This document shows positions 9,151 to 17,323 of a DNA stretch of 47,660 bases, piece by piece. The DNA is taken from the NCBI RefSeq assembly GCF_001570485.1, contig NZ_BCTA01000046.1, positions 1-47,660 on the forward strand. Reading direction: 5' to 3'. The position numbers were made by a program, and so were the translations under genes. The DNA is from Mycolicibacterium novocastrense (GTDB taxonomy: Bacteria > Actinomycetota > Actinomycetes > Mycobacteriales > Mycobacteriaceae). Each line of letters opens with the position of its first letter. The stretch's first letter is position 1. The notes below the pieces were generated by a model. That model was not told the DNA's origin and did no database searches. It saw nothing but the letters and a program-made list of their open reading frames with translations.

Positions 9151-9761
9151 CAGGAAACGATCCGCACGAGCCGGTGACCGTCACCGACAAACGGCGCATC
9201 GATCCGGTCACCGGTGAAGTGAGAGAAGCAGGTTCGGGCCCGGCGCCGGATTCGGCGCCGGACGAGCCCACTGCGACGGCGGCAGGGGAGGAGGCCGACA
9301 AGGCCTCCGAACTGCTCGCCGATCTGCAGCGGGTGCAGGCCGATTTCACGAACTACCGCAAGCGGGCGTTGCGCGATCAGCAGGTGGCGGCGGACCGGGC
9401 GAAGGCTTCGGTCATCGCGGAGCTGTTGCCGATCCTCGATGATCTCGACCGCGCGCGAAGTCACGGTGACCTCGAGAGCGGACCGCTCAAGGCGATGGCT
9501 GACAAGTTGGTCAACACCCTTGAGGGGCTGGGTCTTTCGGGATTCGGCGCCGAGGGCGACGACTTCGACCCCGAACTTCACGAGGCCGTGCAGCACGAGG
9601 GCGAGGGCACTCACCCCGTCATCGGCAACGTGATGCGGCGCGGCTACAAGGTGGGCGACCAAGTCGTGCGCCATGCGCTGGTCGGGGTGGTGGACACGGT
9701 TCCCGGGGACGGCGGCGACACCGCCTCGGGCGACGGTGCGCCGGAAGCCGAAGCCGAGTGA
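9147..9761 (+). CDS. grpE: GrpE, nucleotide exchange factor
   Basis: This 204-residue protein starts at a GTG overlapping the dnaK stop by four bases (GTGA), which implies translational coupling. It has an acidic disordered N-terminus, a long coiled-coil helix (LLADLQRVQADFTNYRKRALRD, about residues 55-75) and the C-terminal beta domain carrying HEAVQHEGEGTHPVIGNV and the RRGYKVGDQVVRHALVGV segment. It releases ADP from DnaK. A stem-loop begins at its stop codon, before dnaJ1. Confidence 0.97.
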
Positions 9762-9819
9762 TGAGGAGGTGGCGCGGAATCGCCGAGAGCGACGAATCCT
9801 GCGCCACCTTCGCCTCATC
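9760..9819 (+). terminator. stem-loop between grpE and dnaJ1
   Basis: Arms GATGAG (9760-9765) with CTCATC (9814-9819), and AGGTGGCGC (9767-9775) with GCGCCACCT (9801-9809), form an interrupted stem starting in the grpE stop codon. There is no T-run. It may attenuate or process the operon message. A second hairpin (CGACGAT at 9822-9828 with ATCGTCG at 9842-9848) follows at once. Confidence 0.55.
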
Positions 9820-9912
9820 GGCGACGATGGATCCGACGCGAATCGTCGGTAACCAGCAAAATCTGAAGTGAGACTGCGATAAACCTACAGAAGCGGAAGG
9901 AGGTGACGCGGT

Positions 9913-11091
9913 ATGGCCCAGCGTGAATGGGTCGAGAAGGACTTCTACAAGGAGCTCGGCGTCTCCTCTGACGCCAGCGATCAGGACATCAAACGGGCAG
10001 CCCGAAAGCTGCTCGCGGAAAACCATCCCGACCGCAACCCCGGGAACTCGGCCGCCGAGGAGCGGTACAAAGCCGTCTCCGAGGCCAAGGAGGTGCTCAC
10101 CGATCCGGCCAAACGCAAGGAGTACGACGAGACCCGGCGGCTGTTCGCCAACGGCGGATTCGGCCGTGGCCGGTTCGGCGGGGGCGGGGGCTTCGGTGGT
10201 TTCGGTGGCGGCGACGGCGTCGAGTTCAACCTGAACGACCTGTTCGATGCGGCCGGACAGACCGGCGGCGCGAACATCGGCGACCTGTTCGGCGGGCTCT
10301 TCGGCCGCGGTGCACAACAGGCGCGACCCAGCAGGCCGCGCCGCGGCAACGACCTCGAGACCGAGGCCGAGCTGTCGTTCCTGGAAGCCACCAAGGGGGT
10401 GGCGATGCCGTTGCGGCTCACCAGTCCCGCGCCGTGCACGAACTGTCATGGCAGCGGCGCCCGTCCCGGAACGAGCCCCAAAGTCTGCCCGAACTGCAAC
10501 GGGTCCGGTGTGATCAACCGCAACCAGGGCGCGTTCGGATTCTCCGAGCCGTGCACCGAATGCCGCGGCAGCGGGTCGATCATCGAGCACCCCTGCCAGG
10601 AGTGCAAGGGCACCGGCGTGACCACCCGCACCCGCACGATCAACGTGCGGATCCCCCCGGGCGTGGAGGACGGTCAACGGATTCGGCTGGCCGGCCAGGG
10701 CGAAGCGGGTCTGCGCGGCGCACCGTCGGGCGACCTGTACGTCACCGTTCACGTGCGGCCCGACAAGGTGTTCGGCCGCGACGGCGACGATCTGACCGTC
10801 ACCGTACCCGTCAGCTTCCACGAATTGGCGCTGGGGACAACGCTTTCGGTGCCCACGCTCGAAGGCAAGGTCGGTGTGCGGGTACCCAAGGGCACCTCGG
10901 ACGGACGCATCCTGCGCGTGCGCGGTCGCGGTGTGCCGAAACGCTCTGGCGGACACGGTGATCTGCTGGTGACGGTGAAGGTGGCGGTGCCGCCGAACCT
11001 GGAGGGCGAGGCGGCCGAGGCGTTGGAGGCCTATGCGAAGGCGGAGCGGGCCACTGGCTTCGATCCGCGGGCCGGATGGGCAGGTGCGTAA
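9913..11091 (+). CDS. dnaJ1: DnaJ1, Hsp40 co-chaperone
   Basis: This 392-residue type I DnaJ has a J domain with the HPD motif (HPDRNPG near residues 38-44), a Gly/Phe-rich linker (about 75-105), four zinc-finger CxxCxGxG repeats (CTNCHGSG, CPNCNGSG, CTECRGSG, CQECKGTG; about 174-235) and the C-terminal substrate-binding domain. It delivers substrates to DnaK and stimulates its ATPase. The ATG at 9913 has a strong ribosome site GGAAGGAGGTGA (9895-9906). The 151-bp gap from grpE is the only real spacing in the operon. The stop overlaps the hspR start (TAATG). Confidence 0.97.
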   Translation: MAQREWVEKDFYKELGVSSDASDQDIKRAARKLLAENHPDRNPGNSAAEERYKAVSEAKEVLTDPAKRKEYDETRRLFANGGFGRGRFGGGGGFGGFGGGDGVEFNLNDLFDAAGQTGGANIGDLFGGLFGRGAQQARPSRPRRGNDLETEAELSFLEATKGVAMPLRLTSPAPCTNCHGSGARPGTSPKVCPNCNGSGVINRNQGAFGFSEPCTECRGSGSIIEHPCQECKGTGVTTRTRTINVRIPPGVEDGQRIRLAGQGEAGLRGAPSGDLYVTVHVRPDKVFGRDGDDLTVTVPVSFHELALGTTLSVPTLEGKVGVRVPKGTSDGRILRVRGRGVPKRSGGHGDLLVTVKVAVPPNLEGEAAEALEAYAKAERATGFDPRAGWAGA

Positions 11092-11495
11092 TGGCAGCGA
11101 AACGGTCCAACGACGAGGCCCGCACGTTCCTGATCTCCGTCGCCGCGGAGCTCGCCGGCATGCATGCCCAGACGCTGCGCACGTATGACCGGCTCGGGCT
11201 CGTGCGTCCGCAGCGCACCTCCGGCGGCGGTCGGCGCTACTCGCAGCACGACGTCGAGTTGCTCCGCGAGGTGCAACGGCTGAGCCAGGACGAGGGCGTC
11301 AACCTCGCAGGCATCAAGCGCATCATCGAACTGACCAACCAGGTCGAGGCGCTCCAGTCGCGGGTGCGGGAGCTGACCGAGGAAGTCGAGGCGCTGCGGG
11401 GTTCTCCGCGCCGCGACCTCGCCGTGATGCCGAAGAGCACCGCGGTTGTGGTCTGGCAGCCCGGAGCGGGTCGGCGGCGACGTCAGGCGGAGTAG
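11091..11495 (+). CDS. hspR: HspR, MerR-family heat-shock repressor
   Basis: This 134-residue protein has an N-terminal MerR-type winged HTH (ISVAAELAGMHAQTLRTYDRLGL, about residues 12-34, then RRYSQHDVELL) and a coiled coil (LTNQVEALQSRVRELTEEVEAL). It ends in an Arg-rich tail. It represses the dnaK operon and clpB by binding HAIR sites, which are present before both here, with DnaK as co-repressor. The ATG at 11091 overlaps the dnaJ1 stop, so the two are translationally coupled and HspR feeds back on its own operon. Confidence 0.96.
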   Translation: MAAKRSNDEARTFLISVAAELAGMHAQTLRTYDRLGLVRPQRTSGGGRRYSQHDVELLREVQRLSQDEGVNLAGIKRIIELTNQVEALQSRVRELTEEVEALRGSPRRDLAVMPKSTAVVVWQPGAGRRRRQAE

Positions 11496-11503
11496 AGCTT
11501 CTG

Positions 11504-12406
11504 TCAGTGAATCGTGATCGAGAACCGAGCGGTCTCCGGCTTGCCGGGGGCCGCTTTTCGGTATCCGCCTCTGCGTAGCGCATCCGTCGGCGCCGCCATC
11601 GGTTCGATACCGATCAGGTCGTCGTTCGGGGGCGCGAAGAGTTGCGCTGCGGGATAGCCGGTTTCGAATGTCACGTCGATGCGGCGGCCACCTCCGGCGA
11701 GGGTGAACACCGCGCCTTCGGGCACCTGGTCGAAACCGTCGTCGTAGGCGGTGACCATCAGGGTCTGCTCACCACCGGGCCAGGGCTCGTCAGCGCCGGT
11801 GGGTATGCCCTTGTCGTCCACCGGCAGATGGCGCATCGGCGGGGTACTCAGCACCCACTCCTCCCGCGGCACACCGGGGATCTTCACGTACGGGTGATAG
11901 CCGAAGCACAGCGGTACGGACAGCGACGAGGTGGGCGTCACCGTGGTCTCGATGGCGAGCCTGCGGTCCTCGAGCACCACGTGCTGGGTGAGCACGTGCG
12001 GGAAGGGAAACGCCGCGAGCAGTTGCGCGTCGGCGCCGTAGTCGAGCACCGCGGTCAGGCTGTTGTCGGTACGGTCGCTGACCTCCCAGCCGGGGTACGC
12101 GGCGAGCACGCCGTGGATCGGCGCACCGTGCTCATCGGTCCGCACACCACCTGTGCCCGGAGCCAGGGTGACGACGGACCCGTCGACCTCATAGGTGTTG
12201 GCGCTCAACCGGTTCGCCCACGGATACAGGATCGGGATCCCCATGGTCTTGCCGTTGTTCACATACGCGGTCAAACCGCGGCGCTGACCGAGGAACTCGT
12301 CACCGGACTCCGCCAACGACGTGCCCACCATGCCTGCGGCGGGCACGAACGTCGCGGTCAGGTCCGACGACGGATCGCTCAGCGTGACGGCATCGAAGTC
12401 GATCAC
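11504..12406 (-). CDS. aldose 1-epimerase family protein (galactose mutarotase-like)
   Basis: The protein has about 300 residues from the GTG at 12406. Family features are YPWANRLSANTYEVDG, the catalytic-type HGAPIHGVLAAYPGWE, and CFGYHPYVKIPGVPREEW, whose His would act as the proton donor. A likely catalytic Glu lies in the C-terminal FETGYPAAQLF region. It interconverts sugar anomers or a related hexose; the substrate is unknown. The frame extends upstream to an ATG at 12502, but that stretch overlaps the adh terminator stem and does not look like the family. GACGAT lies 6 nt before the GTG. It is convergent with hspR, with an 8-bp gap. Confidence 0.85.
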   Translation of the reverse strand: MIDFDAVTLSDPSSDLTATFVPAAGMVGTSLAESGDEFLGQRRGLTAYVNNGKTMGIPILYPWANRLSANTYEVDGSVVTLAPGTGGVRTDEHGAPIHGVLAAYPGWEVSDRTDNSLTAVLDYGADAQLLAAFPFPHVLTQHVVLEDRRLAIETTVTPTSSLSVPLCFGYHPYVKIPGVPREEWVLSTPPMRHLPVDDKGIPTGADEPWPGGEQTLMVTAYDDGFDQVPEGAVFTLAGGGRRIDVTFETGYPAAQLFAPPNDDLIGIEPMAAPTDALRRGGYRKAAPGKPETARFSITIH

Positions 12407-12460
12407 AAGACGATCGTCGCACGCTGCGCACGTGGAGTCGGGCCCCTTACTGGTTTGTGA

Positions 12461-12498
12461 ATCTGGCGACGCTCGAAGCGCCGAAACCGTCGCCAGAT
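12461..12498 (-). terminator. terminator-like stem after adh
   Basis: An 11-bp perfect inverted repeat (ATCTGGCGACG at 12461-12471 with 12488-12498) has a 16-nt loop and lies 16 bp after the adh stop. It separates adh from the epimerase gene on the same strand. Confidence 0.7.
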
Positions 12499-12514
12499 GC
12501 ACAATTCAGCGGGC

Positions 12515-13576
12515 TCAGTCGTAGACGATCACCGCACGGCCGACGAAATCGCCGCGGCCCAGCGCGTCGATGTGGTCGTTGACGTCTTCGAAGCGGACCT
12601 GCGTGACGCTGTCCTTGATCTTGCCCGCCTCGGCGAGCGCGACGACCTCGGTCAGGTCGGTGTAGTTGCCCCAGAACGACCCGAAGAACGTGTACTCCCT
12701 GCCGACCACCGGAAACAGCGGGATGTCGACGCGGTTGCCCACCAGGCCGACCGACGCGACCGCACCTTCGGTGGCCAGCAGCGCGAAGGCCAATCGGATG
12801 CTCTCCTCGGCACCGACACACTCGATCACCGCGTCGAACTCGCGCCTGCCGGTGGCCTGCTCGAGCGCATCACGCACCTGATCGTCGGTCCTACCCCTGG
12901 TGTTGACCGTGTGGTCGGCGCCGTTTTCGGTTGCCAGCGCCAGCTTTTCGTCGCTGCGGGCGAAGGCGACCACCGTCGCACCCGCCCCGAGCAGCTTGGC
13001 GTACTGGACGGCGTACGCGCCGAGGCCGCCGACACCCATCACCGCCACCGTCGTTCCGGGCCCGAGCACACCCGCCGCACGCAGCTTCTTCAGCCCGCGG
13101 TACGGCGTCAGGCCCGCATCGGTCAGCGGCGCCAGCGACACCGGTGACAGGTCGGCCCCGACGGGTATCACCTGTTGGTACGCCACCGGTACGTACTCCG
13201 CGTACCCGCCGTGCGGACCGAAGCCGACCCAGTGGCCCTGGTTGCAGATCTGTTCGTTGCCGCGGTGGCACTGGCGGCACGACCCGTCTCCGAGTGGGCC
13301 GAAAACCACCGCGCGAATCCCCTCCGACAGGCCCGCAGACGCCGGCACGTCGGCACCGATCCGGTCGACGGTGCCCGCAACCTCGTGACCCGGCGTCACC
13401 GGAAGCGGCATCGGCAGGCTGAAGTAGCCGTCGATGAGCTGAAAGTCGGTGCGGCACATGCCTGCGCCGCCGACCTTGATCAGCACCTGGTTCGGCTCGA
13501 TGTCGGGTATGGGGATCTCCTCCAGCCGCAGCGGCTGCTTGTACCCGTGCATGCGTGCGGCTCGCATCGTCGCCAT
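12515..13576 (-). CDS. zinc-type NAD(P)-dependent alcohol dehydrogenase
   Basis: This medium-chain dehydrogenase has 353 residues. The catalytic zinc ligands are in MCRTDFQ and PGHEVAG; the Rossmann loop is VMGVGGLGAYAVQYAKLLGA. The structural zinc loop reads DGSCRQCHRGNEQIC, so the usual first Cys is Asp while the other three remain. The substrate is unknown. The start is the ATG at 13576; the ORF extends upstream to 13627 through the promoter region. A GGGGGC-like ribosome site and a TACACT -10-like hexamer (13606-13611) lie upstream. The flavohemoglobin gene is the next one upstream on the same strand (63 bp away). Confidence 0.9.
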   Translation of the reverse strand: MATMRAARMHGYKQPLRLEEIPIPDIEPNQVLIKVGGAGMCRTDFQLIDGYFSLPMPLPVTPGHEVAGTVDRIGADVPASAGLSEGIRAVVFGPLGDGSCRQCHRGNEQICNQGHWVGFGPHGGYAEYVPVAYQQVIPVGADLSPVSLAPLTDAGLTPYRGLKKLRAAGVLGPGTTVAVMGVGGLGAYAVQYAKLLGAGATVVAFARSDEKLALATENGADHTVNTRGRTDDQVRDALEQATGRREFDAVIECVGAEESIRLAFALLATEGAVASVGLVGNRVDIPLFPVVGREYTFFGSFWGNYTDLTEVVALAEAGKIKDSVTQVRFEDVNDHIDALGRGDFVGRAVIVYD

Positions 13577-13605
13577 CTGAGCCCCCGATCGTTGATCTTG
13601 ATCGG

Positions 13606-13611
13606 AGTGTA
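13606..13611 (-). promoter_or_regulatory. -10-like TACACT of adh
   Basis: TACACT on the minus strand lies 29 nt before the adh ATG, leaving a leader of about 22 nt that contains a GGGGGC ribosome-site candidate and a 6-bp GATC-type inverted repeat. Confidence 0.35.
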
Positions 13612-13638
13612 CGGGTGCGGTGGCCACCGCGCGACGTT

Positions 13639-14802
13639 TCAGGAGGCCAGGGGATCGTGCTGAATACGTTCGGGGGGCGCCCCTTTGGCGATCAGGGCGG
13701 CCTTGGTCGCCGTCACCATGGCAGGGCTGCCACAGATCAGGATCTGCCGGTCGCCCCAGTTGCCGTAGCGGGTCACCACGTCGGCCAGCACGCCGGTCTG
13801 TCGCACGTGCAGGCCGCGGGGCGGCTGCACATCCGGGTAGTCAGCCGCCCACGGCGGGTCGACGTTGAACTCCGAGACCGGTGTGACCGAGAGCCACGGG
13901 TTCTGTGAGGCGATCTCCCACAGCGTGCGCAGGTCGTAGAGGTCGCACGGATACCGCCCGCCGAAGAACAGGTGCACCCGCGGATTGACCCCCCAGCGGG
14001 TGAGGTCCATGATCAGTGCCCGCAGCGGCGCCAGCCCGGTGCTACCCGCCACCATCAACACGTCGCCGCCGTCGCGGTCCACGTGCAGCGCGCCGTGTGG
14101 GTTGGACAGCCGCCACCGGTCGCCGGGTGTCGTCTCGGCGACGATCGCGGTACTCACCATCCCCCCGGGCACCGAGCGGATGTGGAACTCGATGCCGCCG
14201 CTGGGTTCGGTCGGGATCGACGGGCTCAAGTACCGCCACCGCCGCGGCCACTGCGGGACCTGGACCGTCACGTACTGGCCCGGGTGGTAGAACAGCGGCT
14301 GGTCCAGTTGCAGCCGCACGACGGAGACGTCGCGGGTGACGCGCAGGTGCTCGATGACCGTGCCGTCGCAGAACGGCGGGCCGTCCTCGGCGTCGGCGGC
14401 GCCGCGCATCACCCCGATCATCAACGCGACCGCGTCATGCGTGGCCTCGGACAGTTGGTCGTTCCAGTTCGCGCCGAAGTGATTGCGGAAGCCGGCATAC
14501 AGAGCGGTCTGCATGCTGTCGTAATGCCGTTGTGTGACACCGTATTTGCGGTGGTCGCGGCCCAGCTGGGCGAGGAATGCCACCGGCTCCTGCGCCCGCT
14601 GGGCGACGAGTTCGCCGAGAACCCAGCTGACGGCCTGCCCGAAGCGCCGGCGTTGCTCGTCCATGTCCGGCGGGAACAGGTCGCGCACCGACATGTCGAT
14701 CGCGAACCAGTGGGTGTAGAAGCGTCGGATCAGGTCGTCGCCAAGCGCGGGGTCGACCGCGTCGCGCAGCATGCGCAGCGCGTCACGGTCGTCGAGTCCC
14801 AC
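13639..14802 (-). CDS. type II flavohemoglobin-like protein (Rv0385 type)
   Basis: This 387-residue protein fuses an N-terminal globin to an FAD/NAD ferredoxin-reductase module. The globin domain (about 1-140) has the proximal-His region GRDHRKYGVTQRHY. The FAD site reads WRYLSPSIPTEPSGG instead of the classical RxYS motif, and the NAD site reads VAGSTGLAPLRALI. These departures, and its place by clpB in M. tuberculosis order, suggest the mycobacterial type II flavohemoglobin, reported to oxidise D-lactate rather than act as a classical NO dioxygenase. The GTG at 14802 has TACACT 8 nt upstream, within the end of the neighbouring gene's region, so a leaderless start is likely. Confidence 0.85.
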   Translation of the reverse strand: MGLDDRDALRMLRDAVDPALGDDLIRRFYTHWFAIDMSVRDLFPPDMDEQRRRFGQAVSWVLGELVAQRAQEPVAFLAQLGRDHRKYGVTQRHYDSMQTALYAGFRNHFGANWNDQLSEATHDAVALMIGVMRGAADAEDGPPFCDGTVIEHLRVTRDVSVVRLQLDQPLFYHPGQYVTVQVPQWPRRWRYLSPSIPTEPSGGIEFHIRSVPGGMVSTAIVAETTPGDRWRLSNPHGALHVDRDGGDVLMVAGSTGLAPLRALIMDLTRWGVNPRVHLFFGGRYPCDLYDLRTLWEIASQNPWLSVTPVSEFNVDPPWAADYPDVQPPRGLHVRQTGVLADVVTRYGNWGDRQILICGSPAMVTATKAALIAKGAPPERIQHDPLAS

Positions 14803-14810
14803 GCGGCCCG

Positions 14811-14816
14811 AGTGTA
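14811..14816 (-). promoter_or_regulatory. -10-like TACACT before the flavohemoglobin gene
   Basis: TACACT on the minus strand lies 8 nt before the GTG at 14802 and just after the stop of the upstream membrane gene, so the flavohemoglobin may have its own promoter. Confidence 0.45.
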
Positions 14817-14818
14817 TG

Positions 14819-15829
14819 TCAGGCGCGTCGGGCCCTTCTTTGGCGAAGTGCCGCCAGCACGATCAGCGCCACGCCCAGGGCGGTCCAGCAGAACAGCACG
14901 ATGACCGGCACCGCGCCGCCCGCCCCGTCGAAGAACGCCGCCGAGCGCAGCAGGGTGGCGTTGGCGCCCTGCGGCAGGAACTGCCCGAACTGTCCCCAGC
15001 CGCTCGGCAGTAGTTCCGGGGCGCTGTTCAGGCCGGACAGCGGATTGCCGACGAGAAGCGCCAAAACCGCGCCCAGCGCCAAGCCGACGCGGCCGAACAG
15101 CGATCCCAAGCCCAGCAGGGTCAGCCCCGTCGCCAGGATGCCCAGCGTCAGCGCACCGGTGACTCCCCAGAAGTTCGCGTCGATCGACCCCAACACCCAG
15201 CGCAACAGCGCGGCGATGGTCAGGCCGGCGACACCGGCGAAGACCACGGCGGTGGTGAACCGGGACCACACTTCGCGCTTGAGCGCGAACACCAGCGCGA
15301 TCGCGGGCAAGAGCCCGGCGAGGGTGATCGGCAGCGCCGATGCGGCCAGCCCGGCGCCGCGTGGGTCGTCGGCGGTCGGGGGCGCCAGGTCCTCGACGCG
15401 CAACTGGGCACCGGTCTTCTGCGCGATGCCGTTGCCGATCTGGGTCAACATCTGGGCGATCATCGGGCTGCCACCGGTCGCGATCATCAGCGTGGGGCCC
15501 TCAGGTCCGAGTGCGATGCCGCCGTAGACGTCGCGGGCGCGGATCGCTTCGCGCAGCGCGCCGGCGCTCGGGTAATAGGTGAACGAGAACGCGCCCGGGG
15601 CCTGCTGCTCCATCGTGGCGGCGACTTGCCCGCTCGCCGCCTGCGGGCCCGCCGCGCCGATCGGCACGTGGTGCGGAGCGGTGCGAGCCGCGGGCAGTGC
15701 GAAGGCCAACGCGACGATCGCGATGACGACGGTGAGCACCACGACCACGCCCGTCGCCCGTATGGCGGCAGGTGGCTCGTGCGCCGGTGATGTGTGGTGG
15801 TTGGACCGCGCGGGGGTTTCGATGGTCAT
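14819..15829 (-). CDS. ABC-2 permease-like membrane protein
   Basis: This 336-residue protein has one N-terminal membrane segment (about 25-48), an extracytoplasmic domain of roughly 110 residues (VPIGAAGPQAASGQVAATM through LRVEDLAPPT), and five to six membrane segments in the C-terminal half. The layout fits ABC-2/YhgE-Pip-type export proteins; no ATPase gene is adjacent. The substrate is unknown. The start is the ATG at 15829; the upstream extension to 15901 crosses the operators. The divergent TetR gene and two related 16-bp palindromes imply local repression and an efflux role. Confidence 0.75.
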   Translation of the reverse strand: MTIETPARSNHHTSPAHEPPAAIRATGVVVVLTVVIAIVALAFALPAARTAPHHVPIGAAGPQAASGQVAATMEQQAPGAFSFTYYPSAGALREAIRARDVYGGIALGPEGPTLMIATGGSPMIAQMLTQIGNGIAQKTGAQLRVEDLAPPTADDPRGAGLAASALPITLAGLLPAIALVFALKREVWSRFTTAVVFAGVAGLTIAALLRWVLGSIDANFWGVTGALTLGILATGLTLLGLGSLFGRVGLALGAVLALLVGNPLSGLNSAPELLPSGWGQFGQFLPQGANATLLRSAAFFDGAGGAVPVIVLFCWTALGVALIVLAALRQRRARRA

Positions 15830-15841
15830 GTCGGCCGCCTT

Positions 15842-15857
15842 TTCATTCGTCGTTGAA
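15842..15857. promoter_or_regulatory. candidate TetR operator, copy 1
   Basis: TTCATTCGTCGTTGAA is an imperfect palindrome 12 bp before the permease-like gene. Read on the minus strand it is TTCAACGACGAATGAA, which aligns with the second site over both half-sites. Confidence 0.55.
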
Positions 15858-15896
15858 TTAATGCGTAGCGGCAGCGTAACTCCGCAGGCTTCACTT

Positions 15897-15912
15897 TTCA
15901 ACAGGCATTGAA
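15897..15912. promoter_or_regulatory. candidate TetR operator, copy 2
   Basis: TTCAACAGGCATTGAA has matching TTCAA/TTGAA arms. It lies just upstream of the GATAAT (15915-15920) before the TetR start, so bound regulator would also repress its own gene. Confidence 0.6.
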
Positions 15913-15914
15913 AT

Positions 15915-15920
15915 GATAAT
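15915..15920 (+). promoter_or_regulatory. -10-like GATAAT before tetR
   Basis: GATAAT lies 8 nt before the ATG at 15929 and two bases after operator copy 2, consistent with leaderless, autorepressed transcription. Confidence 0.5.
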
Positions 15921-15928
15921 CTCGGGGC

Positions 15929-16576
15929 ATGGCGTCACCAGCGAAAACGGCCCGTCGCCGAGGCCGCCGCGAAGGCGAGCCGGTGTCGCGCGACGCGGTG
16001 CTCGCCGCGGCGCGCAAGCGGTTCGCCGCCGAGGGATACGAGAAGACGACGCTGCGCGCCATCGCCGGCGACGCCCACGTCGACCCCTCGATGGTGCTCT
16101 ACTTGTTCGGGTCCAAGGCCGAGCTGTTCCGGGCGTCGCTCAACGTGGTCGTCGACCCTGGGGCGCTGGTCTCCGCGCTCGCCGGGAACTCCGATGACGA
16201 CCCCGACATCGGCACTCGCATGGTGCGGGCGTACCTGCGGATCTGGCAGTCACCCGAAACGGGTCCGACGATGGTCGCGATGTTGCAGTCGGCGACCTCG
16301 AACTCCGATGCTCACGAGGCGTTCCGCGGGTTCATGCAGGACTATGTGCTGAGCGCGGTGTCCCAGGAGCTCGGGGGCACAGAGCAGGCCCGGCTGCGCG
16401 CACTGCTGGCCGCGAGCCAACTCGTGGGCACGGCGATACTGCGCTTCGTCATGAAGATCGCACCGTTGGCCACGCTGCCCGACGACGACCTGGTTCGGCT
16501 CCTGGCGCCGACGGTGACGCGGTACCTCACCGCCGGCGCCGCCGAGCTCGGCTTGCCGACGTTCGACGAGTCATAG
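15929..16576 (+). CDS. TetR-family regulator
   Basis: This 215-residue protein has a basic N-terminal tail and then a TetR HTH (DAVLAAARKRFAAEGYEKTTLRAIAGDAHVDPSMVLYLFGSKAELF in outline, about residues 22-68). The C-terminal ligand domain is typical of the family, with a conserved-looking RFVMKIAPLATLPDDDLV segment as in TetR_C_17-like members. It probably represses itself and the divergent membrane gene through the two palindromes between them. The ligand is unknown. Its 3' end overlaps that of the convergent GAP gene by six bases (TCATAG). Confidence 0.92.
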   Translation: MASPAKTARRRGRREGEPVSRDAVLAAARKRFAAEGYEKTTLRAIAGDAHVDPSMVLYLFGSKAELFRASLNVVVDPGALVSALAGNSDDDPDIGTRMVRAYLRIWQSPETGPTMVAMLQSATSNSDAHEAFRGFMQDYVLSAVSQELGGTEQARLRALLAASQLVGTAILRFVMKIAPLATLPDDDLVRLLAPTVTRYLTAGAAELGLPTFDES

Positions 16577-17248
16577 CCCGTGAATGCCCTTGTACAGCAC
16601 CATGAGACCGATGACGACGAGGATGCCCGCCGTGAGGACGGCGTGCTGGCTGTCCATCCAGTCCTTGAGCCGGCTCAGCGGTCGGTCGAGGCGATCACCG
16701 GAGACCGCATAGGCCAGGATCGGCAGCGCGACCGTCGATCCGGCCGCGATCACGAACCAGGCGACGGCCGGCCAGTCGTCGCGTGCGCTGCCGCCGGCGG
16801 TGCCGATCGCCAAACCGGCTGCGGCGCAGATGAACAAGACTTTCGGGTTGGCGACGGTCAAGGCCATCGCCGCACCCCCGGCCCGCAGCGGGGTCAGCGT
16901 GCTCAGGCTCTGCATCCATTTGGGTTTGTGGGCTGACTTCTTCCTGTTGAGCCACCGGTGCAGGCCGAACGCGATGAGTGCCGCACCGACCACGATCCGC
17001 AACCAGGACGCCCACCCCGGCGGGTGACCCTCGCGCCCGCCCATCAAGCTCGACACTTGCAGGAAGATGCTCGTCAGCAATGCCAGCCCGATGATCCAAC
17101 CCGCCAGAAAGGCCAGCCCGGTCGGCCGCGGGCGCGCTGTGTGCAGCACGAGGACGGCGGGAATGATCGACAGCGGCGAGAGCGCGACCACCAAAGCCAA
17201 GGGAATCAGTTCAGTCAGCAACGATCCCGTGTCCACGAGGCCGAACAT
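16571..17248 (-). CDS. GAP-family (Sap/GPL-addressing-like) membrane protein
   Basis: This 225-residue protein has about six hydrophobic segments. The N-terminal IPLALVVALSPLSIIPAVLVL, the central LTVANPKVLFICAAAG and the C-terminal GILVVIGLMVLYKGI resemble the mycobacterial GAP/Sap family. The founding member helps glycopeptidolipid reach the cell surface; other members are distributed widely with unknown cargo. It lies in the cytoplasmic membrane. No glycopeptidolipid genes are nearby, so a lipid-export role is only suggested. Confidence 0.78.
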   Translation of the reverse strand: MFGLVDTGSLLTELIPLALVVALSPLSIIPAVLVLHTARPRPTGLAFLAGWIIGLALLTSIFLQVSSLMGGREGHPPGWASWLRIVVGAALIAFGLHRWLNRKKSAHKPKWMQSLSTLTPLRAGGAAMALTVANPKVLFICAAAGLAIGTAGGSARDDWPAVAWFVIAAGSTVALPILAYAVSGDRLDRPLSRLKDWMDSQHAVLTAGILVVIGLMVLYKGIHGL

Positions 17249-17323
17249 TATCGGAATGCCCGCTGTCGGTGCGGTTCTTACCGCCAGATGCGATGCGCGC
17301 GTCGCGGCGCCTCGGGTCCGGTG

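Noticed and set aside
12407..12502. N-terminal extension of the epimerase to the ATG at 12502
   Set aside because: It overlaps the adh terminator stem and does not resemble the family; the GTG at 12406 begins the conserved fold.
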